Assembly: GCA_025358295.1 (NCBI GenBank) | Contig: JANYJY010000012.1 | Span: forward strand, 1-43,070 | DNA from: Gammaproteobacteria bacterium | Lineage (GTDB): Bacteria; Pseudomonadota; Gammaproteobacteria; Steroidobacterales; Steroidobacteraceae | Direction: 5' to 3' | Length of the DNA: 43,070 bases | Shown: positions 32,460-43,070 of the stretch, in pieces | Position numbering within the stretch: the first letter of the stretch is position 1 | Layout: the number at the start of each line of letters is the position of its first letter | The notes under the pieces: model-generated | What the model was told of the DNA's origin: nothing | Databases searched by the model: none | Seen by the model: the letters and a program-made list of their open reading frames with translations, nothing else | Program-made: the position numbers and the translations under genes

Positions 32460-35400
32460 CTAGAGATTGCGCACAGACTCGCGCAAATACGGAAAGTCCT
32501 TGGTCGAGCGGGGCCGGGCGATATGGAACCCCTGCGCGTAGCCGACTCCAAGGCGGCCGAGCTCTGCCAGCACTTCCGCGGACTCCACCCGTTCGGCGAT
32601 GGTTTGAATTCCCATGGTCTTGCCGACCTGGCTTATCGCCTCGACCATGCTGCGATCGACTCGATCGCGCGTGACGTTCTCCACGAACTGCCCATCGATC
32701 TTCAGGTAGTCCACCGGCAGGGTCTTCAAGTACATGAATGACGACAGGCCGCTGCCGAAATCATCGAGGGCGAAGTGACAGCCGCGCGCCTTGAGTTCGC
32801 GCATGAAATACACCACGTTGCTGAGGTTCGCAATGGCGGCGGTTTCTGTGATCTCGAAACACATGGCGCCTGCGACCAGATCGTTGTTGCTGAGCTCCGC
32901 GATCATGTACTCGAGAAAGCGTTCATCGTTGAGTGAAGTGCCCGACAGGTTGACGGCAATCGTGAAGGGCTTGACTCCCGACCCGGTGCGGTGCACCAGC
33001 CGATCGAGCGCCTGGCGCACCACCCAGCGATCGATGGAGGGCATGACGTTGTAGCGCTCAGCCGCCGGAATGAATTCGGCCGGAGTCACCAGCAATCCCG
33101 ATTCGTCCCTCAGGCGCAACATGAGCTCGAAGTGTTCTCGTTCGGATTCCCGGCCCTGGGGACGCGAGGCGTCGCCGATGGGTACGATGGGCTGGTAGAA
33201 AAGCTCGAATCGGCTTTCATCACACGCCCTCGCCAGCTTCGAGACCCAGTGCATTTCCCGGTGCCTTTCGGGCACATCGTCCGGCCGGTAGAGCTGCACG
33301 CGATTGCGGCCCGAATCCTTGGCCGAATAGCACGCCACATCGGCTGCGCTCATGACATTGGCCACCGTCGGCGTTTCGCGCGTAATTTCAACGATGCCGA
33401 TGCTCACGCCCACTTCGAGCATGCCGTCCTGCCAAATGAAGCGGTAGTCGCGAATCGCCTGGCGCAGGTTCTCCGCGATGCGCTGAGCCTGATCCAGCGA
33501 GCAGCTTTGCAGCAAAATGCCGAACTCGTCGCCGCCTAAGCGGGCCAGCGTGTCGGCGCTGCGCACGCGTGATTGCAGCACGGCCGTGATTTGCTTCAGC
33601 AATTGATCGCCAGCCGGATGTCCGCAGGTGTCGTTCACCAGCTTGAATTGATCCAGGTCCAGATACAGCAAGGCGTGGCGGCCACCGGCCTCCTGGCGCG
33701 CGTTCTCGACGGCGGCAGTGAGGCGGTTTTCGAACTCGCGACGATTGATCAGCCCCGTCAGTGCGTCGTGGCTGGCCTGGTAATGCAGCGCGCGATGCAG
33801 ACGTCGCTCCTTGCTGACGTCGTGGAACACCATGACGGCGCCGATGAGATTGCCGGCACGATCGCGGATCGGCGCCGCCGAATCCTGGATCGCCAGCTCC
33901 TGGCCGCGGCGATTCACCAGCACTGTGTGCTCGGCAAGCCCCAGTACCTGGCCCTCGCGCAGGCAGCGCATGACCGGACTCTCGCTGGCCTCCCGCGTCG
34001 CCTCATCGACGGCAGTCAGCACCTCGCCGATGAGCTGCCCCTGAGCCTCACGGTTCTCCCATCCCGTCAGGCTTTCGGCGACCGGATTCATGTAATCGAT
34101 GCGCCCGTCCGAATCAGTGGTGATGACCGCATCGCCGATGGATTGCAGAGTGACCTGGGCGCGTTCTTTGGCCTGAAACATCGCGGTTTCGGCTTTCTTG
34201 CGCTCGGTGATATCGGTGAGCGTCCCTTCGTAGCCCGTTACGCGGCCCTGCTTGTCGCGCACCACGCGGCTCGATTCCATGACCACGAGCATGGAGCCGC
34301 CCTTGCGCCGCAGGATGTATTCTTCATTGCGCAGTTCGCCTTCGCTTTCGACTCGGCGCACGAAGGTGTCTCGATCGCCGGGATACCAGTAGAGCGTCGA
34401 TACCGGGACCTGATAAAGCTCTTCGGCGGACTCATAACCCATCAAATTCACGAAGGCGGGATTGGCGACCAGAACGCGGCCGTCGCGCGAGGTCTGGTAC
34501 ACGCCCTCCATCATGCTTTCAAACAGCCCGCGAAATTTCACTTCGCTGTTACGCAGTGCATCCTCGGCGCCGCGGCGCTCGATGGCGATGCCGGCAATCT
34601 GCGCCATCCGCGCCATCAGCTCATGATCCCGGCCCGACGGGATGCCCGACTGGCTGCGATACACGGCCAAGGTACCGACGACCTGCCCGTCCGAGGCGAC
34701 GATGGGAGTGGACCATGCGGATCGCAAGGAGGCCTGCTGTGCGGCTTCGCGCCGATGTTCCCACAGCGCATCCGTGTCGATATCGGCGACCGTAATATGC
34801 CGCGCCAAGTAGACGGCGGCTGCGCACGACCCATAGCGGATGCCGATGGGCGCACTGTCCATCGCCGCCACGAACTCGCGCGGCAGATTCGGAGCCACGC
34901 CGAAACTCAACGCCTGCCGCTCGTGATCCAGCAAATTGATGGCGCAGCGGCTTCCTGCCATGACGCGTTCAATCAGTTCGCAGATCGACTCCAAAGCCGA
35001 GGTCAGTGGGGTGTTGGCGGCGATCTTCTCGAACACCCGGCGCTCACCAGCGGCGATCGCGTCCGCGCGCTTGCGTTCGGTGATGTCGGTGATGCTGGCC
35101 CGAATCAGCCGCCGATTGGAACTCGGTAGGCGGACGAAACGCACCTCACAGGGCATGGTCTGACCGTCGGAATCGCAGTGGGCCCACTCGAACACCGGCG
35201 CATCGCCGGCCAGTGCGCCCTCGATGAAACCGCGTTGCGGACCGAAGGACTGGCTGCCGTCCGGTTGCTGCGCCGGACTGATTTTCTCCGGGCCGCTGGC
35301 GAGCAAAGCCTCGCGCGGCATCTTGAAAAATCGGCAGGCGTTGTCGTTCACATCGACGAACTTGCCGCGATCGACGTCGAAGACCACGATCACTTCAGGA

Positions 35401-36083
35401 GCATGTTCCACCAGGGTGCGGTAGCGCGCTTCGCTCTCGCGCATGGATTGTTCGGCAAGATGCCGCTCGGTGATGTCGCGAATGCTGACGATGTAGCCGT
35501 CGCGCCAATTCAATTTGGCCTTGCTGACCGCGATCTCCACGGCGACTCGATTTCCGCCCTTGGCGCGCCCCCAGGTCTGGTACGCCGCAAGGTCGACATG
35601 CGTGTCGTCGATCTTGGTGGCGAAACGCTCGAGAAAATCGCTGCTGCCGTCCGCGATGTCGGGGAGCAGAAATCCCAGTGAGCGGCCGAAGACCTCTGCC
35701 GGTGCATAGCCGAAGATGCGCTCGCCCGTGGGATTGAATGTTTCAATGTGGCCGCCGTCGTCGACGGTGACGATGGCGTCCTTCACATTGTCCAAAATGG
35801 CTTGCAGATGCGAGGCGGTCTGCTCGCGGATTTCGCGCGTGAGCGCCTGCGCTTCATCCGACATGAGCTGCATGGAGCGCACCACGCCGCGTCGTTCGCC
35901 GTCGATGCGATCGTAATGCGCACTGACCGACTTGAGCAGCGCATCGTAGTTGAGCGCGCCACCCCTGCTCTGCGCCTCCAAGATCTGGCGCTCGAGCAGG
36001 AGATTCAATCTGTCAGCAGGTTGCGTTGGCTCGCTAAGAATTGCGGCCGCGTTATCGCGTGACAAGTCCCTGATCTCCCGCAC
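32460..36083 (-). CDS. Multi-PAS/GAF sensor with GGDEF and EAL domains
   Basis: 1207 residues, no membrane segment seen. In order: an N-terminal helical part (1-85), PAS (about 90-210), PAS (about 215-340), GAF (about 345-510), PAS (about 515-640), PAS (about 645-765), GGDEF (about 770-930) and EAL (about 950-1195). The GGDEF site is intact (RLGGDEFGILL near 850), with an RSAD inhibitory site five residues before it. The EAL domain has ELMLR for EALLR but keeps the Glu and the other metal and catalytic residues (FEITET, DDFGSG, LKIDG, ERVES, QGFHIARP). It can probably both make and break cyclic di-GMP, with output set by the sensory domains. The signal is unknown. Confidence 0.92.
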   Translation of the reverse strand: MREIRDLSRDNAAAILSEPTQPADRLNLLLERQILEAQSRGGALNYDALLKSVSAHYDRIDGERRGVVRSMQLMSDEAQALTREIREQTASHLQAILDNVKDAIVTVDDGGHIETFNPTGERIFGYAPAEVFGRSLGFLLPDIADGSSDFLERFATKIDDTHVDLAAYQTWGRAKGGNRVAVEIAVSKAKLNWRDGYIVSIRDITERHLAEQSMRESEARYRTLVEHAPEVIVVFDVDRGKFVDVNDNACRFFKMPREALLASGPEKISPAQQPDGSQSFGPQRGFIEGALAGDAPVFEWAHCDSDGQTMPCEVRFVRLPSSNRRLIRASITDITERKRADAIAAGERRVFEKIAANTPLTSALESICELIERVMAGSRCAINLLDHERQALSFGVAPNLPREFVAAMDSAPIGIRYGSCAAAVYLARHITVADIDTDALWEHRREAAQQASLRSAWSTPIVASDGQVVGTLAVYRSQSGIPSGRDHELMARMAQIAGIAIERRGAEDALRNSEVKFRGLFESMMEGVYQTSRDGRVLVANPAFVNLMGYESAEELYQVPVSTLYWYPGDRDTFVRRVESEGELRNEEYILRRKGGSMLVVMESSRVVRDKQGRVTGYEGTLTDITERKKAETAMFQAKERAQVTLQSIGDAVITTDSDGRIDYMNPVAESLTGWENREAQGQLIGEVLTAVDEATREASESPVMRCLREGQVLGLAEHTVLVNRRGQELAIQDSAAPIRDRAGNLIGAVMVFHDVSKERRLHRALHYQASHDALTGLINRREFENRLTAAVENARQEAGGRHALLYLDLDQFKLVNDTCGHPAGDQLLKQITAVLQSRVRSADTLARLGGDEFGILLQSCSLDQAQRIAENLRQAIRDYRFIWQDGMLEVGVSIGIVEITRETPTVANVMSAADVACYSAKDSGRNRVQLYRPDDVPERHREMHWVSKLARACDESRFELFYQPIVPIGDASRPQGRESEREHFELMLRLRDESGLLVTPAEFIPAAERYNVMPSIDRWVVRQALDRLVHRTGSGVKPFTIAVNLSGTSLNDERFLEYMIAELSNNDLVAGAMCFEITETAAIANLSNVVYFMRELKARGCHFALDDFGSGLSSFMYLKTLPVDYLKIDGQFVENVTRDRVDRSMVEAISQVGKTMGIQTIAERVESAEVLAELGRLGVGYAQGFHIARPRSTKDFPYLRESVRNL

Positions 36084-36210
36084 TTAATCTACGGCGCGCC
36101 ACGGCGCCGTTAGTGAGGTAGATGTTAGGGCGATCCCTCAATGGCGGTGTGACCGGCTTCTCGGTTCGGCCAATAATCGGTTAAATAATCGCCTCCAGCG
36201 CTACCAGGCA

Positions 36211-38040
<1,830 letters not shown>

Positions 38041-38100
38041 AGTAGAGGCCTTCAGGGAAACCGCCCATTATAGAGCGAAATACCGATCGGCGTCGTAGTT

Positions 38101-38610
38101 TCAGCGATCTACGATGAGGGGAATGTAAAACGCCCGCGACTCGTTCGACTCATCCCGTTTCAGCGAAACGGTCAGACTCAGCAATAACACGCCTGCCGTG
38201 GTCGGGGTCACCTTCACATTCTGGCGATACACCTGCCCCGCTTCGACCGCGGGCAATTCAATATGAATAGTCTCCGGATCGACCGTCAGGCCGTCGCCGC
38301 CCGTTACCTCGATGTTTCCCGAGGCGGCGGCGATTTGCGGCATTACCGCAACGTTGATGTTGAGCGCCTGCCCCACCACCGGGCGTTGCGGCAAATCAAA
38401 TTTGAGCTCCACCGGCAACTGAGATTTGCCCGTGGTCGTGGCTTCGACCATGCCGACGGTCAATTCCGCCGCAGTGGGTCCTTTTTTGACCGGCGGGGGG
38501 ACGCGGATATGCGGAATGGGCGCGGTAGTAACGGGCGCATCCGAGTCACGGTGGCAGGCGCTTACCGCCGCCGCCGCCATGCAGATCACCAGTACTCGCG
38601 CGCCGATCAT
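38101..38610 (-). CDS. Predicted lipoprotein, unrecognised
   Basis: 169 residues from the ATG at 38610, picked because a lipoprotein signal (ICMAAAAVSAC, lipobox VSAC) follows at once; an ATG at 38643 would add 11 residues and overlap the kinase end. After a Pro-rich linker (HIRVPPPVKKGPTAAE) comes a beta-sandwich-like region (LPVELKFDLPQRPVVGQALNINVAVMP and VKVTPTTAGVLLLSLTVSLKRD). It looks like a periplasmic immunoglobulin-like domain anchored in a membrane. No function is suggested. It is 29 bp after the srkA stop. Confidence 0.8.
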   Translation of the reverse strand: MIGARVLVICMAAAAVSACHRDSDAPVTTAPIPHIRVPPPVKKGPTAAELTVGMVEATTTGKSQLPVELKFDLPQRPVVGQALNINVAVMPQIAAASGNIEVTGGDGLTVDPETIHIELPAVEAGQVYRQNVKVTPTTAGVLLLSLTVSLKRDESNESRAFYIPLIVDR

Positions 38611-38639
38611 CCCCCTATGATCACTAAATACGCCGCCGA

Positions 38640-39620
38640 TCACAACTCAAGCGCCGGGCCGGTAACCGCAGCAAGTTGCTCCTCGAGCGCTCGATAGTGC
38701 TGCTCCCAGTAGCGCGGTTCGGCAAACCAGGGGAAGGCCTGCGGAAATGCCGGATCGTGCCAGCGACGCGCCAACCACGCCGAATAGTGGATCATGCGCA
38801 GGGCGCGCAAGGGCTCGATGAGTGCTATTTCACCGCGATCGAAGGGCAGGAACTGCTCGTAGCCCTTGATCAAATCGTGCAATTCCGTGCGCATCTCCTG
38901 CTGCCCGCCCGACAGCAACATCCACAGATCTTGAATCGCAGGTCCGGTCAAACTGTCATCGAGATCGACGAAGTGCGGGCCTTTGTCGGTCCAAAGGATG
39001 TTGCCGCGATGGCAGTCGCCGAGTATCCGTCCCAATACGGCCCCGTTCCAACCGTCCGCTCGCGCCTCAATTTCGTGCAGCAATTCGTCGGTGACATCCG
39101 CGTACTTGGTGGCCAGGTAGTCGGGCATCCAGTCGCCGTCGAGAACAAAATCGCGTGATTTACGCCCCAGATCGTCCATGGACAGGCGAGTGCGCTCGTG
39201 AAATCTCGCGGCCCGGCCCACCGCATGGATGCGTCCCAGGAAGCGACCCACCCATTCCCGGTCGTCGGGCACGCCCAGTTCCGGCCAGCGCCCCCCACGG
39301 CGTGGAAAAACGGCGTAGCGAAACCCGCGGTGCACGTGCAGCGATACGCCGTCGCGCAGCAGCGGGGCCACCACGGGAATCTCTTGCGCGGCCAATTCAA
39401 GGGCGAACGCGTGTTCTTCGCGGATTGCGGCATCCGACCAGCGGGCCGGCCGATAGAATTTGGCGACGAGCGGCTCGCCGTCTTCTATCCCGATCTGATA
39501 CACCCTATTTTCATAGCTGTTCAGCGCCAGCACCCGGCCGTCGCTGCGATGCCCCACAGCCTCGACCGCGTCCAGCACGGTTTCGGGAGATAGCTCGGAA
39601 TAAGGCGCTTCGCTCAGCAT
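38640..39620 (-). CDS. srkA: Stress-response serine/threonine kinase SrkA (YihE)
   Basis: 326 residues, matching the family. It has a kinase-like fold: RVLALNSYENRVYQIGIEDGEPLVAKFYRP with the ATP-site Lys, HAFALELAAQEIPVVAPLL, the catalytic loop GDCHRGNILW, and HFVDLDDSLTGPAIQDLWMLL with the metal Asp. SrkA counters stress-induced killing and is Cpx-controlled in E. coli; this is family knowledge. It diverges from glrK with only 66 bp between starts. Confidence 0.94.
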   Translation of the reverse strand: MLSEAPYSELSPETVLDAVEAVGHRSDGRVLALNSYENRVYQIGIEDGEPLVAKFYRPARWSDAAIREEHAFALELAAQEIPVVAPLLRDGVSLHVHRGFRYAVFPRRGGRWPELGVPDDREWVGRFLGRIHAVGRAARFHERTRLSMDDLGRKSRDFVLDGDWMPDYLATKYADVTDELLHEIEARADGWNGAVLGRILGDCHRGNILWTDKGPHFVDLDDSLTGPAIQDLWMLLSGGQQEMRTELHDLIKGYEQFLPFDRGEIALIEPLRALRMIHYSAWLARRWHDPAFPQAFPWFAEPRYWEQHYRALEEQLAAVTGPALEL

Positions 39621-39686
39621 GTAACGAATTCTACAGGTACGATGCCGTCAGTCCTTTGAATGAATCACGCTGCTAGAATGCGGGCC

Positions 39687-41150
39687 ATGCGATTTCCTCG
39701 ACCAAAATCACTGAGCGGGCTGATGCTGATCGGTTTCACGATCGTCGCTGCGCCGCTGCTGTTCGCCATCGTGAATGCGGCCGTGCAGATGAATCACCTG
39801 TCGGCCCGCAGCGAACAATTGGTGGTTCACGGGGTGCGCGGCACCCGCAACAACCAGCGGATGTTCGAGGAAATCGGCGCGCTCGAGCGCACCGCGCGCC
39901 TGTACCAGATCATCGGCAGCACCGACCTTCTCGATGTCTATGCACGCAACCAGGAACGACTGGTGGCCACGCTCAATGAATTATTCGCGTTGCCGCTGGA
40001 TTCAGAGGCGCGCAACGACGCGCTTGCCCTGAAGACCGAAGCCGACCGGTTGCAGCAGGAATTGAAGCACTCCGCACCTTCATCGCCGCGCCTCGGGGAC
40101 ATGATCAACGCCTTCCCGCAGTTGGTCGAAATGGCCTCCAAGGTGTCGGGCAAGATCAGCGCGCAGATCGATCGAGAATTGAACGGCCTGCAGTCGGCGA
40201 CCCAGCAGGCTCAACAGAATCTGTTTTGGGAGACCCTGTTGCTCGTCCCCCTCACCCTCGCCGTGGTGGGCGTATTCACCTATTTATTTGGCCGGCCCAT
40301 TCGGGCCATTGATCGCGCCATCAGCGAGCTCGGCCGTGGGACGTTTTCGCGGCCCATCGCCATTCGTGGTCCGGCGGATCTGGAGCGCCTAGCCGCCCAA
40401 CTGGAGTGGCTCAGAGGCCGCCTGCTCGAACTTGCGCAGGAAAAGAACCGATTTCTGCGACACATGTCGCATGAACTGAAGACTCCCCTGGCAAATATAC
40501 GCGAAGGGACTGAACTGTTGATGGATGGCGCGGTCGGTGAACTGCAAAGCAGCCAACGCGAAGTAACGGCAATATTGCGCGAGAACGGGATGAAGCTGCA
40601 ACGGCTCATTGAGAATCTTTTGTCATTCAGCGCGTGGCAGGCCAAGAGCGTGGGACTGGAAATCAGCGAGTTCAAGCTGCGGCCGCTGGTCAAGAGCGTG
40701 CTGGAGAATCAGCAGCTCACGCTCGTCGGGCAGCGCGTGCGGCTCGACGTCCACGTCGAGGATCTGACGCCCATCGCCGACCGCGGCAAGGTGCGCTTGA
40801 TTTTGGACAATCTGCTGTCCAATGCCATTAAGTTCACACCGCGCGGCGGCACCATTTCTATTCACGCGCGCGCGGAGCGCGAACAACTGGTGTTGGATGT
40901 CATGGACAGCGGCCCGGGAATTCCGCCCGAGGAACGCAATCGGATATTCGAGGCCTTTTATCAAGGCAAGACCCCGCAGGGAGGACATGTCAAGGGAACG
41001 GGAATCGGACTGTCGGTGGTGACGGAATTCGTCAACGCGCATGGCGGGAGCATCGAAATTCTCGAGGCCAAGGCGGGCGGTGCGCACTTTCGAGTGCGTT
41101 TGCCGCTACGCCAATCGACGCCAACCCGTGAAAAAGCCCATGCCGCATAA
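39687..41150 (+). CDS. glrK: Sensor histidine kinase GlrK/QseE
   Basis: 487 residues from the ATG at 39687; ATGs at 39660 and 39678 are alternatives. A first membrane helix (about 9-32), a periplasmic helical domain (about 35-170), a second helix (about 178-200), HAMP (about 200-250), HisKA with H262 (FLRHMSHELKTPLANIREGTELL) and HATPase with the N box and GTGIGLSVVTEFVNAHGG. It heads the three-gene set glrK-yfhG-glrR, which senses envelope state (and epinephrine or sulfate in enteric bacteria). Its 3' end overlaps the lipoprotein gene start. Confidence 0.93.
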   Translation: MRFPRPKSLSGLMLIGFTIVAAPLLFAIVNAAVQMNHLSARSEQLVVHGVRGTRNNQRMFEEIGALERTARLYQIIGSTDLLDVYARNQERLVATLNELFALPLDSEARNDALALKTEADRLQQELKHSAPSSPRLGDMINAFPQLVEMASKVSGKISAQIDRELNGLQSATQQAQQNLFWETLLLVPLTLAVVGVFTYLFGRPIRAIDRAISELGRGTFSRPIAIRGPADLERLAAQLEWLRGRLLELAQEKNRFLRHMSHELKTPLANIREGTELLMDGAVGELQSSQREVTAILRENGMKLQRLIENLLSFSAWQAKSVGLEISEFKLRPLVKSVLENQQLTLVGQRVRLDVHVEDLTPIADRGKVRLILDNLLSNAIKFTPRGGTISIHARAEREQLVLDVMDSGPGIPPEERNRIFEAFYQGKTPQGGHVKGTGIGLSVVTEFVNAHGGSIEILEAKAGGAHFRVRLPLRQSTPTREKAHAA

Positions 41151-41772
41151 ATGGACTCGCCCTGCCGTGTGCGCCCTCGCCGTCTGCTGGATCAGCGCCT
41201 GCGGGGTCGAAAGCCCGTTCGCGCGCCAGAAAGAGATTGCCCCGGTTCAGCCGGATCGCACGGCTCAGGATTTAAGCGCCATCTCGCCCCTGCTCGAGCT
41301 GATGAGTTCGCTGCCGCGCAGCGACCCGGCCCGTCAGGCGGAACTGTTCCAATCCGCCAAGGATGGTGCCGAACTCTCCCCGACCACGGGCAACAAACTC
41401 AAATACGCCCTGGCCCTGGCTACCCCCGGATTTAGCGGGTCGGATCCCGTCGCAGCACAGCGACAGTTGGCGGAACTGCTGGCCAGGCCTGAAACTCTGT
41501 TGCCAAGTGAACGGCTTTTGGCGCTGGTCGAGCTCAAGGAAGTCGAGCAACGACTGATACTTCAGGCCGAGAACAAGCGCATGCGCGACGATTCGTCGCG
41601 CGATGAATCGCGCGACAAGCTGGCGTCGATCAGTCGCCGTCTTTCCGCGGAATCGGACGAGAACGCGAAACTGCGCAAGGCCTTGGACGAAGCCCGCGCC
41701 AAGCTTGAGGCGGTGACGCACATCGAGCGGTCGATAAACGACCGCGGCACGAGCGGGCCGCATACGCCGTGA
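41128..41772 (+). CDS. yfhG: YfhG/QseG-like outer-membrane lipoprotein
   Basis: 214 residues from the GTG at 41128 (ATG at 41140 gives 210). A lipoprotein signal ends in ISAC. The mature part is helical and ends in a coiled coil (LKEVEQRLILQAENKRMRDD and ESDENAKLRKALDEARAKLEAV). Position between glrK and glrR and the helical lipoprotein layout match YfhG/QseG. In enteric bacteria it is anchored in the outer membrane and stimulates the GlrK kinase. It overlaps the kinase gene end and, at its stop, the glrR GTG. Confidence 0.8.
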   Translation: MKKPMPHKWTRPAVCALAVCWISACGVESPFARQKEIAPVQPDRTAQDLSAISPLLELMSSLPRSDPARQAELFQSAKDGAELSPTTGNKLKYALALATPGFSGSDPVAAQRQLAELLARPETLLPSERLLALVELKEVEQRLILQAENKRMRDDSSRDESRDKLASISRRLSAESDENAKLRKALDEARAKLEAVTHIERSINDRGTSGPHTP

Positions 41773-43070
41773 AGAACGCCGGAGACAAAGATTTGAACGC
41801 CTATTCAATTGCCGCCACAACGCCCCTTTCCTTCGGACTCAATCCCGGGGCACGGGATACCCAAGCGCCGCAAAAGCGCAAGGCACGTATTTTAGTCGTG
41901 GATGACGATCCCGGCCTGCTGCGCCTGTTGACCATTCGGCTGCGCGCCGAGAACTACGAAGTGGAAGCCGTGGAAAGCGCGGCCGCGGCATTGGCCGCCT
42001 GCGTGCGCTTCCGGCCGGACCTCGTGATCACCGACTTGCGCATGGACCAAATGGACGGCATCGGCTTGCTGAAGGAGTTGCAGAGCCGCTGGCCGGGACT
42101 GCGGGTCATCATCCTGACCGCGCATGGCACCATTCCGGATGCCGTGCACGCGACCCAAAGCGGCGCTTTCGGATTTCTCACCAAGCCGGTCGATAAGCAG
42201 GACCTGCTCGATCACGTACAAAAAGCCCTTAAAGTGTCAGGCTTCGCGCATGTGGACGAAGATTGGCGCGCCAATATCATTACGCGCAACCAGCTTATGG
42301 AAGACAAGCTGGCGCAAGCCAATATGGTCGCCGGAACCGATGCGCGAGTGCTGTTGACCGGCGAGAGCGGGACCGGTAAGGAGCTATTGGCGCGCGCCAT
42401 TCACGAGGCGAGTCCGCGGCGCAACAAGCCCTTTATCGCCATCAATTGCAGCGCTATGGCGGAGAATCTGCTTGAGTCGGAACTCTTCGGCCACGAAATG
42501 GGCGCTTTCGCGGGCGCCACACGCATGCAGAAAGGCCTATTCGAGACAGCTGACGGCGGCACCTTGCTGCTCGACGAAGTCGGCGACATGCCTATGCGAC
42601 TGCAGGTCAAGTTGTTGCGCGTCCTGCAGGAGAATCAGATCCGCCCGGTGGGCGGCACCGATGCGGTGCCCACCAATGTGCGAATCATTTCCGCCACCCA
42701 TCGTGACTTGCACGAACTGATGGTCGGTGGCCAATTTCGCGAAGACCTGTATTACCGGCTGAATGTGGTCCACATCGAGGTTCCGTCGCTCGGACGCCGC
42801 CGTGAGGACATTCCGCTGTTGGTCGCGCATTTTCTCGAACAGATCGCCAAGGAAAGCGGGCAGAGAAAGATATACGCGCCCGAGGCGGTCGAGTTGCTGG
42901 CGACCGCCGAATGGCCGGGCAATGTGCGCCAGCTGTACAACGTGGTGCGCCAGAACGTTGCGCTTTCGCACGGCCCAATCATTACCGCCGAACTGGTGCA
43001 GCAATCGCTGGGCGGGAATCCCACGCGCCTGCCATCATTCGACGAAGCGCGCGATGAATTCACGCGCAAC
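41769..43070 (+). CDS. glrR: Sigma-54-type response regulator GlrR/QseF, cut by window edge
   Basis: 434 codons to the right edge with no stop. The GTG at 41769 overlaps the yfhG stop as GTGA; a TTG at 41793 with GGAG eight bases upstream is an alternative. The receiver has the acidic pair (VVDDDPGLL), phospho-acceptor Asp in LVITDLRMDQMDG, and LTKPVDKQD. The AAA+ domain has Walker A TGESGTGKEL, Walker B GGTLLLDEVGD, REDLYYRLNV and the GlrR-like end LPSFDEAR. The sigma-54 contact loop reads GAFAGA (42501-42518) instead of GAFTGA. The DNA-binding domain lies beyond the edge. It normally activates sigma-54 promoters of envelope genes. Confidence 0.95.
   Translation, partial: MKNAGDKDLNAYSIAATTPLSFGLNPGARDTQAPQKRKARILVVDDDPGLLRLLTIRLRAENYEVEAVESAAAALAACVRFRPDLVITDLRMDQMDGIGLLKELQSRWPGLRVIILTAHGTIPDAVHATQSGAFGFLTKPVDKQDLLDHVQKALKVSGFAHVDEDWRANIITRNQLMEDKLAQANMVAGTDARVLLTGESGTGKELLARAIHEASPRRNKPFIAINCSAMAENLLESELFGHEMGAFAGATRMQKGLFETADGGTLLLDEVGDMPMRLQVKLLRVLQENQIRPVGGTDAVPTNVRIISATHRDLHELMVGGQFREDLYYRLNVVHIEVPSLGRRREDIPLLVAHFLEQIAKESGQRKIYAPEAVELLATAEWPGNVRQLYNVVRQNVALSHGPIITAELVQQSLGGNPTRLPSFDEARDEFTRN

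Noticed and set aside
33573-35129. Long (518-residue) plus-strand open frame
   Set aside because: It lies opposite the PAS/GGDEF/EAL gene, has no recognisable domain and arises from the codon bias of the real gene.
36084-36210. tRNA or small RNA between the GGDEF/EAL gene and typA
   Set aside because: No cloverleaf or T-loop could be drawn; a GGCGC-rich hairpin is too short to name.

Overview
The window is a 43 kb chromosomal segment of a GC-rich Gram-negative bacterium, most likely a gammaproteobacterium. It has outer-membrane beta-barrels, TonB-dependent receptors, DsbB, a GlrK-YfhG-GlrR (QseE-QseG-QseF) set, SrkA/YihE, TypA, YoaA-type helicase and a PhoBR-Pst system. The TonB receptors, TPR-sulfotransferase and GTP-type PEP carboxykinase would fit an environmental lineage such as Steroidobacterales, but that placement is an inference. 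No rRNA, tRNA, CRISPR array, insertion sequence or phage gene was seen.

Region 1 (1-4284) looks like an accessory uptake locus. It holds a truncated TonB-dependent receptor (left edge, minus), a TetR regulator (minus), an NCS1 nucleobase/hydantoin-type symporter (plus) and a TPR-sulfotransferase (plus). Two nearly identical 20-bp sites, each with a GGTTAA-N5-TTAAC(C) dyad, lie in front of the receptor and in front of the symporter. They are the obvious candidate operators for the TetR protein and tie the four genes into one regulon.

Region 2 (4324-15629) is the phosphate locus. A minus-strand operon reads pstS-pstC-pstA-pstB-pstB-thioesterase, with two tandem pstB genes. A porin diverges from pstS. 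A second minus-strand run reads phoB-phoR-phoU-dsbB-dapE. Three Pho boxes (before pstS, the porin and phoB) each have a recognisable -10 exactly 10 bp downstream.

Region 3 (15629-24723) is mostly housekeeping: tsaB, a DinG/YoaA helicase, a small secreted protein, pckG, a cyclase-FHA protein convergent with and overlapping pckG, dusA, a duplicated EF-hand protein and a PA0069-type radical SAM protein.

Region 4 (24798-32371) has a NarL-type two-component pair divergent from a second TonB-dependent receptor, with GGGAAT repeats between them. After it come an unlisted small lipoprotein, a frameshifted DUF2459 gene, a GNAT acetyltransferase, and a His/Met/Cys-rich small protein next to a barrel protein with a CxxCxC motif, suggesting metal handling.

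Region 5 (32460-43070) holds a 1207-residue PAS/GAF/GGDEF/EAL protein, typA, a lipoprotein, srkA, and the glrK-yfhG-glrR operon. glrR is cut by the right edge and carries GAFAGA in place of the GAFTGA sigma-54 contact motif.
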